Positions 7,762 through 17,300 are shown, counted from the stretch's first letter. The stretch: 64,000 nt of DNA from Shewanella sediminis HAW-EB3 (GCF_000018025.1 NC_009831.1:4588001-4652000), one strand, 5' to 3'. The notes: generated by a model not told the origin, from the letters alone. Made by a program: numbers and translations.

Positions 7762-9243
7762 CTAAGTACCGCAATAAGTCGTATAACACCCAAAGCTCTC
7801 GGGCGCAGGCTTAGTGTAATCGTCGGCGCTCTCCTGTTGCATGTAAGGGGTCGCGAGCACGGCAATCAGCTTCTCAAACGGCTGATAATCCCCCTCTTGC
7901 TCGGCGGCATCGATGGCATCTTCAACCAGATGATTTCTGGGAATATAGAGCGGATTAGCCCCATTCATCATCTCTACGCGCTCGGGTGTCGACAGGCTCT
8001 CTTGGGCCAGGCGCGCTAACCAGGACGCTCGCCACAGGAGAAACTTATCGGCATCTTTGAATAGGGTTTGGCTTTCACTATTGCCACTGGTCAGATCGCT
8101 GGCGAGTTGACGAAATAGTTGGGTAAAATCCACCTCCTGTCCCGACATGGTCTCGAGTAACTGCTCGCACAGTGCCAAATCGGTCTCCTGCGCGGTCGAT
8201 AAGCCTAACTTGGCTCGCATGCCTGCCAGCCAACATCTATGGAAGGTTTCCCAGAATCCTGTCACCGCTTCGGTAGCTTGGGCTATCGCCTCGTCTCTAT
8301 CAACATCTATCAATGGCAATAAGGTTTCCGCTAACCTAGCCAGGTTCCACTGCGCTATAACGGGTTGATTGTTATAGGAGTAGCGACCCTGTTCATCGAT
8401 GGAACTAAATACGGCATTGGTATCATAGTTATCCATAAAGGCACAGGGACCATAATCTATGGTTTCACCGCTGATGGTCATATTATCCGTATTCATCACA
8501 CCATGTACGAAACCGACGAGTAACCACCTGGCAACTAACTCAGCCTGTTTATCCCGAACCGCACAGAGGAGATCCAGATAAGGCTGCTGACTCTCTTTTA
8601 GCTCAGGGTAGTGACGTGCTATCGCGTAATCGGCAAGTTGCTTAACCTTGTCTTGCTCACCACGTGCGGAGAAAAATTGAAATGTACCGACACGCAGATG
8701 ACTCGATGCGATGCGGGTAAGCACGGCGCCGGGTAGAAACTGGGTTCGCATTACAGGCTCACCGGTAGTGACAACGGCTAATGCTCTGGTGGTGGGAATA
8801 TTGAGGGCATGCATGGCCTCACTCAAGATATACTCGCGCAGTACGGCGCCCAGTACTGCCTTGCCGTCACCACGGCGTGAAAACTTTGTCGGGCCCGAAC
8901 CTTTAAGCTGCAGATCCAGTCGCTTGCCCTCTTTATCCAGTACCTCCCCCAGCAAGAGCGCACGGCCATCCCCCAATTGAGGAGTAAATCCACCAAACTG
9001 GTGTCCCGCATAGACCTGTGCCAATGGTGATGCGCCGATAGGTGCGTCACTCCCCGAAAACACTTGGGCTAATTCCCCGGTGTCGGTATTGGTCAGGCCA
9101 ACACTCTCTGCCAGGGATGCATTTAATTTCACTAATTCGGGGCTCGGCGCCCTGTCCCCCAGGCAAGCATCATAAAAACCTTCCAGTTCTTGTGCATAAC
9201 TGTTGTCGAATGTTAAACCCAGGTCTATTTCCATGCTGCTCAT
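7762..9243 (-). CDS. selO: SelO/YdiU protein adenylyltransferase (pseudokinase fold)
   Basis: The 493-residue protein belongs to the SelO family, which transfers AMP from ATP to Ser, Thr or Tyr of proteins, with links to redox stress. Visible motifs include QVYAGHQFGGFTPQLGDGRA, the nucleotide-binding LKGSGPTKFSRRGDGKA, and the metal/catalytic part HGVMNTDNM and DYGPCAFMD. The C-terminus ends CYTTYCGT; in SelO proteins a C-terminal Cys (Sec in some eukaryotes) can form a regulatory disulfide. The length is near that of E. coli YdiU (478). It is single and convergent with pirin. Confidence 0.93.
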   Translation of the reverse strand: MSSMEIDLGLTFDNSYAQELEGFYDACLGDRAPSPELVKLNASLAESVGLTNTDTGELAQVFSGSDAPIGASPLAQVYAGHQFGGFTPQLGDGRALLLGEVLDKEGKRLDLQLKGSGPTKFSRRGDGKAVLGAVLREYILSEAMHALNIPTTRALAVVTTGEPVMRTQFLPGAVLTRIASSHLRVGTFQFFSARGEQDKVKQLADYAIARHYPELKESQQPYLDLLCAVRDKQAELVARWLLVGFVHGVMNTDNMTISGETIDYGPCAFMDNYDTNAVFSSIDEQGRYSYNNQPVIAQWNLARLAETLLPLIDVDRDEAIAQATEAVTGFWETFHRCWLAGMRAKLGLSTAQETDLALCEQLLETMSGQEVDFTQLFRQLASDLTSGNSESQTLFKDADKFLLWRASWLARLAQESLSTPERVEMMNGANPLYIPRNHLVEDAIDAAEQEGDYQPFEKLIAVLATPYMQQESADDYTKPAPESFGCYTTYCGT

Positions 9244-9349
9244 CGTTTATATCCGTGTGGTCGAGATAATGACTCTTTGATACTCATCCCCCTACTCTAA
9301 CCTAATCGACAACAGAAGGTGACTAAAACGTGATCCATGTCACTTCCAG

Positions 9350-9500
9350 ATTCTAGGTTCTAGCCCGAGATTCGCGGCTAAAGCCGCTCCTACAGGGGGA
9401 ATGTCGCACCTCGAATGTCGTGGCTCGTAGCTCGTAACTCGTAGCCCTTAAAGATTCGCGGCTAAAGCCGCTCCTACCTCGAACCTCGAACCTCACTACC
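9350..9500. repeat. Two REP-like palindromes with decayed short repeats
   Basis: TTCGCGGCTAAAGCCGCTCC followed by TAC occurs at 9371-9393 and 9455-9477; its core is palindromic (GCGGCTAAAGCCGC). Between them is a degenerate run of ctcgtag and ctcgtaac words, and ttctaggttctagc lies just before. The same palindrome recurs near 36.3-36.5 kb and 39.9-40.0 kb. The rest of the 9244-9637 gap shows no gene. Confidence 0.85.
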
Positions 9501-9637
9501 TTATCTCGCACCTTTTTATTCAAGGAGCTGACTTCACGCAATATTTACCCTCTTGAGTCACCAAGTATCGACTATATTTAAACTCAACTTGTTTGAAACT
9601 CAACTTAGGTCGACAAATATCCATAGGAGACAAGAAG

Positions 9638-10702
9638 ATGTCGATGATATTTCACCGAATCCGCACTGAACGTGGCTGTCAGTCTTACTTAATCGGCTGT
9701 AGTGAAACTAACTCCGCAATCATCATAGACCCTGAGATCAGTCAGATGGAACACTATTTGGGATTGGCCAGCCATGATGGACTAGCTATCCATTACCTGC
9801 TCGACACCCACACCCATGCAGACCATTTCTCGGCGAGTAAGCAGCTTGCAAGTCAATTGAAGGTCCCGGTCATTATGCATTGCAACAGCCCGGCCCCCTT
9901 CGTCGATATGTACGTCGATGACGGTGAGATCATCATAGTCGGTAAACTCAGGCTTACCATAATGCACACCCCTGGCCATACTGCAGACTCTATATGTATA
10001 GTAATGAAAGATAGGGTATTTACCGGAGATACTCTGCTCTTAGGTGGAACCGGGCGAACCGACCTACCCAGCGGTGACCCCGAGCGGCTATACGATAGTC
10101 TCTTTAATGGCTTGCTTAAGCTCTCTGCCGATCTGAAAGTCTATCCGGCCCATGCCTACTCGGAGCGAACCCATAGCAGCATAGGGGAGGAACTTTCAAA
10201 TAATCCCAGGCTGCAAAAGAAAGACAGAGATGAGTTTGTCGCCCAGATGCGGGCAATAGATCTCAAGATGCCAACCCAGCTGACCGAGTCGTTACGCACA
10301 AATTTAAGCGGCGGGAAAACCGTCGAACAGTTTATCAGTGATGCCGAGAGAAAGATCTCATTTGTCTCACTTGAACAGGTGCTGCGTTATAGCCAGTCGA
10401 TAGCGCCGAAGTTTGTCATAGTCGATGTACGCGAGCGAGATGCCTTCGACAAGGGGCATATTGCCGGGGCCATTCATATCCCCAGAGGGCAGCTGGAATT
10501 GCGGGTCAACGAATTGCTGCCCGATCCAACCCGGCGTATCGCCGTCTATTGTGAGTTCGGCATCATTTCGGTGTTAGCCACCTCGACCCTGAGAGAGATG
10601 GGCTTCTTACGAGCCGTTGCCCTGGATCATGGCTTAAACCTTTGGCGGGAGCTGGGCTACCCGTTAATTGAGAGTAAGAATGAGGAGGGAAACGAGCAAT
10701 AG
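9638..10702 (+). CDS. Metallo-beta-lactamase / rhodanese fusion, persulfide dioxygenase-like
   Basis: The N-terminal metallo-beta-lactamase fold resembles ETHE1-type persulfide dioxygenases (HTHADHF, PGHTADS, FTGDTLL, VYPAH), which oxidise glutathione persulfide. The C-terminal rhodanese domain (VDVRERDAFDKGHIAGAIHI) has a probable active-site Cys in VYCEFGIIS. The fusion would couple persulfide formation or transfer with its oxidation. I moved the start to the ATG at 9638, giving 354 residues, because AGGAGA at 9625-9630 precedes it; an upstream in-frame ATG at 9593 lacks such a site. The role in sulfide or sulfane-sulfur detoxification is family-based. Confidence 0.85.
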   Translation: MSMIFHRIRTERGCQSYLIGCSETNSAIIIDPEISQMEHYLGLASHDGLAIHYLLDTHTHADHFSASKQLASQLKVPVIMHCNSPAPFVDMYVDDGEIIIVGKLRLTIMHTPGHTADSICIVMKDRVFTGDTLLLGGTGRTDLPSGDPERLYDSLFNGLLKLSADLKVYPAHAYSERTHSSIGEELSNNPRLQKKDRDEFVAQMRAIDLKMPTQLTESLRTNLSGGKTVEQFISDAERKISFVSLEQVLRYSQSIAPKFVIVDVRERDAFDKGHIAGAIHIPRGQLELRVNELLPDPTRRIAVYCEFGIISVLATSTLREMGFLRAVALDHGLNLWRELGYPLIESKNEEGNEQ

Positions 10703-10892
10703 TGATTAGCACTCCGATAGTCAATGAGATAAGAAGTGGGTTACCGACAGCACAAAACTGTTTACTAAATGTACACATCTGTTCTATAGTATCGCCAGAT
10801 AGTCTCCTATATCGGGAGGCTTTCGGGCGCTCTCACTGTCAATCACATGAGAGCAATAAGAGACTCATACGAGAAAGGAGCTGGAGCACACG

Positions 10893-11150
10893 ATGGCAAA
10901 ACATCGAAAGTCCTCATCGCATATCGAACACGATAGTAAGCGAGGCAAGATTAAAGACAACGCATTAAAAGCATTAGTCACCAGTGAACTGTTTAAAATG
11001 CGAACCGAAAGACCGAAGAAAGGCAAAGGTTCATATAACCGCAAACAACAAAAGGGGCATAAGCTGAAGGGCTTTGCCCCTTTTGATTTTTCGGCTTTCA
11101 ATTTTCATCTTTTCGATTTTTCCCCTCTCTTTCTGATAAAGCTTAGTTAG
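10893..11150 (+). CDS. arfA: Alternative ribosome-rescue factor ArfA
   Basis: The 85-codon frame encodes the ArfA signature GKIKDNALKALVTS and KKGKGSYNRK. ArfA recruits RF2 to ribosomes stalled on mRNAs lacking stop codons and backs up tmRNA. A long stem-loop with a T-run lies inside the coding region (codons about 53-64), as in E. coli, where the hairpin truncates the mRNA so that ArfA itself is made from a nonstop message and degraded by tmRNA tagging. The active product here is therefore probably about 53-60 residues. GGAG upstream supports the ATG. The codons after the hairpin are low-complexity (FDFSAFNFHLFDFS) and probably rarely translated. Confidence 0.88.
   Translation: MAKHRKSSSHIEHDSKRGKIKDNALKALVTSELFKMRTERPKKGKGSYNRKQQKGHKLKGFAPFDFSAFNFHLFDFSPLFLIKLS
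11048..11084 (+). terminator. Intragenic stem-loop and T-run within arfA
   Basis: AAAAGGGGCA-t-AAGC pairs with GCTTTGCCCCTTTT around a 6-base loop: a 14-bp stem with one bulge and a terminal T-run. It lies within the arfA reading frame and would act as an early terminator and/or RNase III site that generates nonstop arfA mRNA. Confidence 0.85.
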
Positions 11151-11355
11151 AGCGCCTCCCTCTGCATTAGCCCAAGTCAGCATATTCCCTTTAGCGTTAT
11201 TGCCAGTCTCATCAGTCCTCCATAACTCACTCTCGCAATCCCGTATCATTCATAAAAATTAACAAAAAAATCGCCTGCCCTCGACAGAGAAAGGTTGACA
11301 GTTATCGCCTCGAACATCAGTATTATCCGGCTCTCTATGAGTGGGAAATGACTAA

Positions 11356-11516
11356 TACCAATCAGTATAAAGATGTAATCGCTCAGCGAGAGTTTAGCGC
11401 TTCAGAGGCAAGGTCATTAATTGCTCCTGCATAAATGACATTTGCAACATCCATGTTGCTCGCAGCGAGTGAAGAGCATAGTTATTCTACGTTTAAGCTC
11501 GTTAACGCAGCATCAG
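11356..11516. mobile_element. Truncated, variant copy of the TACCAATCAGTATAA miniature element
   Basis: It begins TACCAATCAGTATAAAGATG, as in the copies at 22537 and 56254. It carries about 45 extra bases after the shared aggcaagg, rejoins at cgagtgaag, and loses similarity near 11516 without the right inverted end. The rest of the 11151-11631 gap shows no convincing gene. Confidence 0.7.
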
Positions 11517-11631
11517 AGTTCTCCCAGCAAGATGGCTCGATACTCTTTAACTAAAACCTAACTTTGACTACAACTAAAGCCGTTGCCAGCTTGCCCTCAG
11601 AATCAGGCAAGTAGATGAGGAATTAACAGTA

Positions 11632-12567
11632 ATGCAGAACCCCGTTCCACTCCCGAAGATGGTGCCGTTCGCTTTTTTATCGGTCGTGCTCATCTGGTCA
11701 ACGACGCCTCTTGGCATCGTATGGAGCAGCGCCTCGGTTCACCCAACCATGGCCGTGTTATTGCGTATGGTGCTAGCCTTGGTATTAGGCAGTCTGCTTC
11801 TGGTCATCTTTCAGATTCGTTTCCCCTGGACTAAGGCTGCTAAAAAGTTATATGGCTTCTCTTCGATTGGTATCGTTGGCGGCATGTTACTGAGCTATTT
11901 TGCCGCACGATATTTAGCATCGGGTACCATGTCATTGATCTTCGGGCTGTCGCCGTTAATCTCCGGGATATTAGCTCAGAAACTCCTCAATGAACCAAAG
12001 TTTGGCCCGACGAAATTACTGGCGCTGGCCATGGCATTTATTGGGCTAGGTATCGTCTGCTCCTCGAAACTATCTTTGAACTCTGATAGCTGGATTGGCC
12101 TGCTATTGGTGCTGGCCGCCGTTTCCCTCTTCAGCCTGAGTGGTGTCTTGATAAAAACCGTGAAAATTAACATCCACCCTATCGCAAGTACAGTCGGAGC
12201 CCTGCTGTTCTCAACCCCCCTGTTCACTTTGGCCTGGTTACTATTTGACGGAACTCTGCCAGTCGATACCTGGCAGGTAAAATCTATCTGGGCCATTATC
12301 TACCTGGGCGTGTTCGGCTCTCTGATTGGCTTTATCGCCTACTTCTATGTACTGCAGAACCTCAAAGCCAGCACAGTGGCCCTGGTCACCTTGATCACAC
12401 CGGTTTTTGCCATGACATTAGGCGCTACATTAAATGGTGAAGTGATCACAGATACCTTGATCATCGGCGCCCTGTTCGTCATTGGCGGGCTGGCGCTGTA
12501 TCAATTCGGAGAGAAGTTACAGAGTTTACTAAAAACAATCAGAGGTAGGCGCCATATAAAACGGTAA
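11632..12567 (+). CDS. EamA/DMT-family inner-membrane transporter
   Basis: The 311-residue protein has about ten hydrophobic helices in two homologous EamA halves (first near residues 12-140, second near 155-290), typical of drug/metabolite exporters. Substrates cannot be predicted. The basic tail KTIRGRRHIKR would face the cytoplasm by the positive-inside rule. The 3' end of this gene is repeated downstream with a 132-bp period. Confidence 0.88.
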   Translation: MQNPVPLPKMVPFAFLSVVLIWSTTPLGIVWSSASVHPTMAVLLRMVLALVLGSLLLVIFQIRFPWTKAAKKLYGFSSIGIVGGMLLSYFAARYLASGTMSLIFGLSPLISGILAQKLLNEPKFGPTKLLALAMAFIGLGIVCSSKLSLNSDSWIGLLLVLAAVSLFSLSGVLIKTVKINIHPIASTVGALLFSTPLFTLAWLLFDGTLPVDTWQVKSIWAIIYLGVFGSLIGFIAYFYVLQNLKASTVALVTLITPVFAMTLGATLNGEVITDTLIIGALFVIGGLALYQFGEKLQSLLKTIRGRRHIKR

Positions 12568-12799
12568 AGTGCTCATCATCGACTCATTATTCATCGGCAT
12601 CCAGATTCCGTCATCACTGGCCTAGCCCTATATCAATTCGGAGAGAAGTTACAGAGTTTACTAAAAACAATCAGAGGTAGGCGCCATATAAAACGGTAAA
12701 GTGCTCATCATCGACTCATTGTTCATCGGCATCCAGATTCCGTCATCACTGGCCTAGCCCTGTATCAATTCGGAGAGAAGTTACAGAGTTTACTAAAAA
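12499..12799 (+). repeat. 132-bp tandem repeats of the EamA gene 3' end
   Basis: The stretch tatcaattcggagagaag through the stop codon (12499-12567) recurs at 12631-12699 and partly at 12763-12799, exactly 132 bp apart each time. Because 132 is a multiple of three, each downstream copy stays in frame after a TAA and re-encodes GLALYQFGEKLQSLLK. The spacer resembles the preceding codons of the gene in diverged form, so it appears to be an old tail duplication followed by a recent one. Confidence 0.9.
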
Positions 12800-12810
12800 A
12801 ACAGATGTAG

Positions 12811-12860
12811 GGGCTAGATCCTAGGTTCTAGTTCCCAGATTCTAGGTTCTAGCTTCTGGA
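12811..12860. repeat. CTAG-rich degenerate repeat
   Basis: The words ctaggttctag and agattctaggttctag follow each other closely between the tail repeats and the diguanylate cyclase gene. Similar strings occur at 9350, 39973 and 44719. Confidence 0.7.
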
Positions 12861-12868
12861 ACCTCTTT

Positions 12869-14197
12869 CTAAGCCATCTTGGCGTCGGAGAATCCCACCG
12901 TTGCCTTGTTGGTCAGCTGGAAAGTAGTGCCATCAATCTCCTTAGCTTTATACATATTGTCATCGGCAACTTTTAATAAGCCACTCAGCTCTGTGGCGTC
13001 TATAGGGAAGAAACCCACCCCAATACTCGCATCGATCAAAAGTTCAACATCCTGATATTGCATAGGTAACGCGAACTCTTCGATCAATTTGTTGATCACG
13101 GTTATCACCTGTGTGGCATTTTCGATGGGTTCTAACCAGATAATAAATTCATCTCCCCCGATTCTGGCAATAATATCCGATGAACGCACCGTCTGTAACA
13201 GCTTTTGAGCGATCTGGATCAAGACCGCATCACCCGCCGCATGACCATGACAATCATTAATGGCTTTAAATCGATCCAGGTCGATGAAAAGCAGCGCGGC
13301 ACTCTGTTTAGTACGACCGCAGCGAGCAATCGCCGTTTTCATCTGCTCCTCAAATGCGCTCCGGCTGTACAGTTTCGTCAGGCTGTCATGATTGGCCTGG
13401 TGCTGAAACTCTTCACGCTGCTGCTGCAGCTCTTTCGTTTGACGATCGACCTCGAGTTGCAGCTGATCTTTCTTAATCGTCGTCTCCTCCAGAGAGCGTT
13501 TCATTAAGTTAAATTGCTCAGCCAGAATAGATAGTTCATCCGTATCATGTATCTCTATTCGACTATTGAGGTTGCCTTTAGCCAGATCTTTTATTCCTAC
13601 GGTTAGTGCGTTGAGGTTGGTATTAAAGGTCTTTAAGGTAAACAGAGTTAAAGCCATGACCACCGCCGAGCCGACTACCATCAGTAATATCACTGCAAAT
13701 AGTATTTTTCGCTGTGATATCTCTGAATCCTTGATTGCTAATCGTTCCAACTTCCCCAGGTCTTCATTCATCGACTGCAGTGTCATGCTATATCGCGCCG
13801 AAAGCATGCCGGCAGGCGAGGTAATACCGTGGCGAAACTGAGATTCGAGATCTTTTTGAGACAGTTCGAGTAGGGTACCTAAGTTAGCGTTCATTCTAAT
13901 CAGGTTGGCGACTATGATGATTTTATTTTTGTGAGTGAACAGCTTCTTATTCAATAGCAGCTTAAGCTCTTCATGTGCGTCGCGAGTCTGCACCAGAGCA
14001 TCCTCGTCATGATACTGCTGCAATAACCATAGTTTGCTGCTCAACAGATCAATTTTATGCTCGATATCGCTGACCTGATACAACTGCGAGTTGGTCTGCA
14101 TCTGTATCTCTTTTAGCGTGATAAAAGAGATCAAGATGATACTTGTCAGCATTAGACTCACTATCAGTAATATCTTAAGACGTAGGGTTACTTTCAT
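12869..14197 (-). CDS. HAMP-GGDEF diguanylate cyclase
   Basis: The 442-residue protein should make c-di-GMP. Order: membrane helix (about 8-28), periplasmic helical sensor (30-165), second helix (167-190), HAMP and coiled coil (190-265), and GGDEF domain (about 270-430). The catalytic motif is intact (ARIGGDEF), with FIDLDRFKAIND before it and a canonical inhibitory RxxD site (RSSD) five residues upstream, so product inhibition is expected. It is the last gene of a minus-strand cluster after a solute-binding protein and an HD-GYP protein, separated by 87 bp from the former. Confidence 0.92.
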   Translation of the reverse strand: MKVTLRLKILLIVSLMLTSIILISFITLKEIQMQTNSQLYQVSDIEHKIDLLSSKLWLLQQYHDEDALVQTRDAHEELKLLLNKKLFTHKNKIIIVANLIRMNANLGTLLELSQKDLESQFRHGITSPAGMLSARYSMTLQSMNEDLGKLERLAIKDSEISQRKILFAVILLMVVGSAVVMALTLFTLKTFNTNLNALTVGIKDLAKGNLNSRIEIHDTDELSILAEQFNLMKRSLEETTIKKDQLQLEVDRQTKELQQQREEFQHQANHDSLTKLYSRSAFEEQMKTAIARCGRTKQSAALLFIDLDRFKAINDCHGHAAGDAVLIQIAQKLLQTVRSSDIIARIGGDEFIIWLEPIENATQVITVINKLIEEFALPMQYQDVELLIDASIGVGFFPIDATELSGLLKVADDNMYKAKEIDGTTFQLTNKATVGFSDAKMA

Positions 14198-14284
14198 CTT
14201 CCTGCCAATTTCATTAACTGTGTTGTTCCCCTCGGTTCATCTGGCTTTCCCGCTCAGACAATCGAAGATGCAAAGGTGTTATTT

Positions 14285-15286
14285 TTATAGATCTGTCTCT
14301 ATATTTCCCGCCCGCTCCAGTGCTCTGGTGTCGATCAACTGTCTGAAGTCAGGCATTCCTTTAGTATCAACAACAGAGCCGGTTGCTATCGCCCACCTTG
14401 CCTGGGTCTGTAGATTGGACAGCAACACATTACTCAAGGAGAGCCGAAATAGATAATCGGTCCAGCCCCATTCAAGCTCTGTCACCGGAATATGAAGAAA
14501 ATCACTCACGATACTCTTAGACCTCTTCGGGTTTTCAGCAATATAATTTTGTGCCTCATCGATGGCTGCTAGAATTCTCACATAGGAATTCAGGCTATTC
14601 TCTAACGTTGCTTTTTTAGCAATCAGGTTAAATGAGAGGTTGTATATTCCCCTTGTCTGGAATTGGCTGATTTGGTCGCCATACTCTTTATTAAGCTGAT
14701 AACCCAAGGGCTCCCAAATTGAGATGGCATCGACTCTGCCCGACAACAGGGCGGGACCCAACTCTGATGCATCCATAAATACACGATTAAATTTGACCTC
14801 TTTATTGCCGGTCAGGATCATGTAAGCATAGATGAAAAACTCGCTGGCGCTGGACTCAACCATTCCCACATTTTTGCCCTGAAGAAGCTTAGCCTCAGTG
14901 ATAGATGAGCTTTTTAACGTGATAAGTTTGAGATCATTATCCGACTCGACAAAACTGGCCAGCACACTGAAGTCTGTACGCAAGAAACTATTAAACATCA
15001 CCACAGATTCGGAGCTGGTCGCCAGATCTACCTCGCCATTGCTCATCATGGTGAAACTACGATGGCCACCTCGTACAGGCAATAGCTCTACATGAACCTT
15101 ATGCTTATCAAACAGTGATAACTCTTGGGCGATAATCAAGGGTGAACTTAATGGCGTAGTGGACATAGCTATCTTAATCGGGGCTGTAAATGCCTCATTT
15201 GAAGTTTCAGTTTGCACACCCACGATAAGATAGGTGGCGACACCAACAAAGGCTAAAAACAGCAACAGTTTCTTTATCATTCTCAT
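14285..15286 (-). CDS. NMT1/SsuA-like periplasmic substrate-binding protein, no transporter partner
   Basis: The 333-residue protein begins with a hydrophobic signal or anchor (KKLLLFLAFVGVATYLIVGV) followed by an ABC-type nitrate/sulfonate/taurine-like binding fold (KIAMSTTPLSSPLIIAQE, GEVDLATSSE, ASELGPALLSGRVDAISIWEP). No ABC permease or ATPase gene is nearby. It lies between an HD-GYP phosphodiesterase gene and a diguanylate cyclase gene in the same direction, so a sensory role feeding the c-di-GMP enzymes is likelier than uptake. That role is inferred from position. Confidence 0.82.
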   Translation of the reverse strand: MRMIKKLLLFLAFVGVATYLIVGVQTETSNEAFTAPIKIAMSTTPLSSPLIIAQELSLFDKHKVHVELLPVRGGHRSFTMMSNGEVDLATSSESVVMFNSFLRTDFSVLASFVESDNDLKLITLKSSSITEAKLLQGKNVGMVESSASEFFIYAYMILTGNKEVKFNRVFMDASELGPALLSGRVDAISIWEPLGYQLNKEYGDQISQFQTRGIYNLSFNLIAKKATLENSLNSYVRILAAIDEAQNYIAENPKRSKSIVSDFLHIPVTELEWGWTDYLFRLSLSNVLLSNLQTQARWAIATGSVVDTKGMPDFRQLIDTRALERAGNIETDL

Positions 15287-15410
15287 ACCTATGCTGAACT
15301 ACAATTCATTTAAAATTGTAGTTCAGGAAGTCAGTGAGTGCTTATTCCTCAGTTCGCTAAATGAAGACGCTCGCTAAAGAAAAGGTGGCAGATACAGCCT
15401 CTCATTGCCG

Positions 15411-17300
15411 CTAAATACCTTGACCAAAATTAATCAGTTGAGAATACTCCACTGGAAAATGCTCAATGCAGCCATTAGTGACTTCAGGGGGCTCATCTTC
15501 AAACAGAGCTTTTACCTCCCAGAATGAATCATTAACCCTGCAAAAAGCATCGATCATTCTTGGATCAAAATGGGTACCGCGCCCTTCGAGCATAATGCTT
15601 TCAGTCTTATCGCGACTGAAAGCCCCCTTATAAACCCTCTTACATGAGAGCGCATCGAATACATCGGCAATCGCCATGATCCGAGCCGCAATAGGGATAT
15701 CATCACCCGACAAACCATTTGGATACCCTCTACCGTCCCACTTTTCATGATGGTAATGAGCAATATCCTGAGCAAACTGTAAAAATGTCGGGCCATCATT
15801 TTCTGCCAGCTCACTGGTTAACGTATGAATTGAGGAGCTAATCGCGTTACTGCCATAGGTTGTATGTCGCTTCATTATCTCGAATTCAAAATCGGTCAGT
15901 TTGGCGGGTTTCAGTAAGATATCATCGGGTATTCCCACCTTGCCGATGTCATGAAGCGGGGCAGACTTATACAGTAAATCTATATTTTTGTCCGACAGAA
16001 AATCGTGAAAATCAGGATGATCTTGTAGCTCTTCTGCCAGCAGTTTTACATAGGTCTGTGTCCGTCTGAGATGCTGCCCGGTTTCGTTATCTCGAGTCTC
16101 GGCCAGAGTAGCCATACTGAGAATAGTCACATCCTTAATAACGGCAAGCTCCTTAGTTCGCTCCGCGACTCTTAGTGTCAGCGTTTTATTGAGTTTTTTC
16201 AGTTCCCGCTCGGCACACTTCCGACCGACTGAAGCCCGGGCCCAAAACCAGAGGAGTATCAATCCTATAGGGTAGATGATCAACGCCGGATACAAAAACT
16301 CAATCTTAGATAAGACTAAAGCAGGACCTAACCCCCAATAGGTATTAACTATGATGATCCGCCACTCATCGATAAAATGATCCCTATTGGCCACTTTTTT
16401 ATCAATGTCTTTAATGGGGTGCACTGTGGCGAAGGTAACCAGGCCATCTGAATTCTCAACGCTGCCTTTCTCGGCCAGGGATATGGTCTGCCAAAGCTCC
16501 GGACTATCGGTACCGAAACTCAGCTTATGATCGAGCATAAACCCCCACTCCTGAGAGGGATCCCTGCTCGATAGCCAGTAGCCATCCTTATTCAACAGTG
16601 CCCCCTCTCCCGGAGCAAACATCATCTGGTTTCTGAACTTGTCGAGCAATAAATTGGCGAAATAGTTTAGAACGATAACCCCTCTTAACTCTCCATTTTC
16701 ATCTTTAAGTGGCTTAGCAAATCGGATCATAGGTTTCAGGGGCTGTTCGATAACGCCATTTTCCACATTGAGATCGAGCGCCGAGATATACATCTTATCT
16801 GTGGTAATCGCGGCAGCTTCCTGAAAGTAGTATCGATTTGACTTGTCTTGCAACAGCTCGGGGACAACGGCGACCGCTTGCTCATCGAAATAGTCGATCC
16901 GAACCAGCTCTATTCCGGAGGGAGAGATAAGGCGAATTTGATCATAGAGTTGACTGGTATTGGCTAAATTAAGAAACTCCCTCTCGATATGCGCTTTACT
17001 ATCATCGATTCCATTATCTAAATAGCTTTCAACATTTTCACTGGCGGTTAAAAACTCCAGGTGAGACATGACAGTCGTCAGATCATGTTGAGCTAAATTG
17101 GTACCGACCTCTATGGCGGCTTGAACTAAGGCCTGCTGCTTGGCTTGTTCGACATTAATATACAGGGAGTTTGCCAGCATTAATGCGGCGATATTGAGCA
17201 GAGTCAGGGGAATAAATAACGCAATAAAACGAGCCCGAACCAGTCGATTAAAACCAGAAAAGCGTTTATCCCTATCGCCGACTCGGTTACTAAATATCAA
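15411..17300 (-). CDS. Membrane sensor with HD-GYP c-di-GMP phosphodiesterase domain
   Basis: The 629-residue protein has a membrane helix (about 27-48), a large extracytoplasmic Cache-like sensor (50-330), a second helix (about 333-352), a coiled coil, and a C-terminal HD-GYP domain (about 395-590). Key motifs are intact: APLHDIGKVGIPD and HYHHEKWDGRGYPNGL. It should hydrolyse c-di-GMP. Together with the downstream binding protein and GGDEF gene it forms a make-and-break c-di-GMP cluster (gaps 124 and 87 bp). Confidence 0.9.
   Translation of the reverse strand: MIFSNRVGDRDKRFSGFNRLVRARFIALFIPLTLLNIAALMLANSLYINVEQAKQQALVQAAIEVGTNLAQHDLTTVMSHLEFLTASENVESYLDNGIDDSKAHIEREFLNLANTSQLYDQIRLISPSGIELVRIDYFDEQAVAVVPELLQDKSNRYYFQEAAAITTDKMYISALDLNVENGVIEQPLKPMIRFAKPLKDENGELRGVIVLNYFANLLLDKFRNQMMFAPGEGALLNKDGYWLSSRDPSQEWGFMLDHKLSFGTDSPELWQTISLAEKGSVENSDGLVTFATVHPIKDIDKKVANRDHFIDEWRIIIVNTYWGLGPALVLSKIEFLYPALIIYPIGLILLWFWARASVGRKCAERELKKLNKTLTLRVAERTKELAVIKDVTILSMATLAETRDNETGQHLRRTQTYVKLLAEELQDHPDFHDFLSDKNIDLLYKSAPLHDIGKVGIPDDILLKPAKLTDFEFEIMKRHTTYGSNAISSSIHTLTSELAENDGPTFLQFAQDIAHYHHEKWDGRGYPNGLSGDDIPIAARIMAIADVFDALSCKRVYKGAFSRDKTESIMLEGRGTHFDPRMIDAFCRVNDSFWEVKALFEDEPPEVTNGCIEHFPVEYSQLINFGQGI

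Noticed and set aside
9353..9541. 62-codon minus-strand frame containing SGFSRES twice
   Set aside because: It is a translation of two REP palindromes and the decayed repeats between them; such frames are common artefacts.
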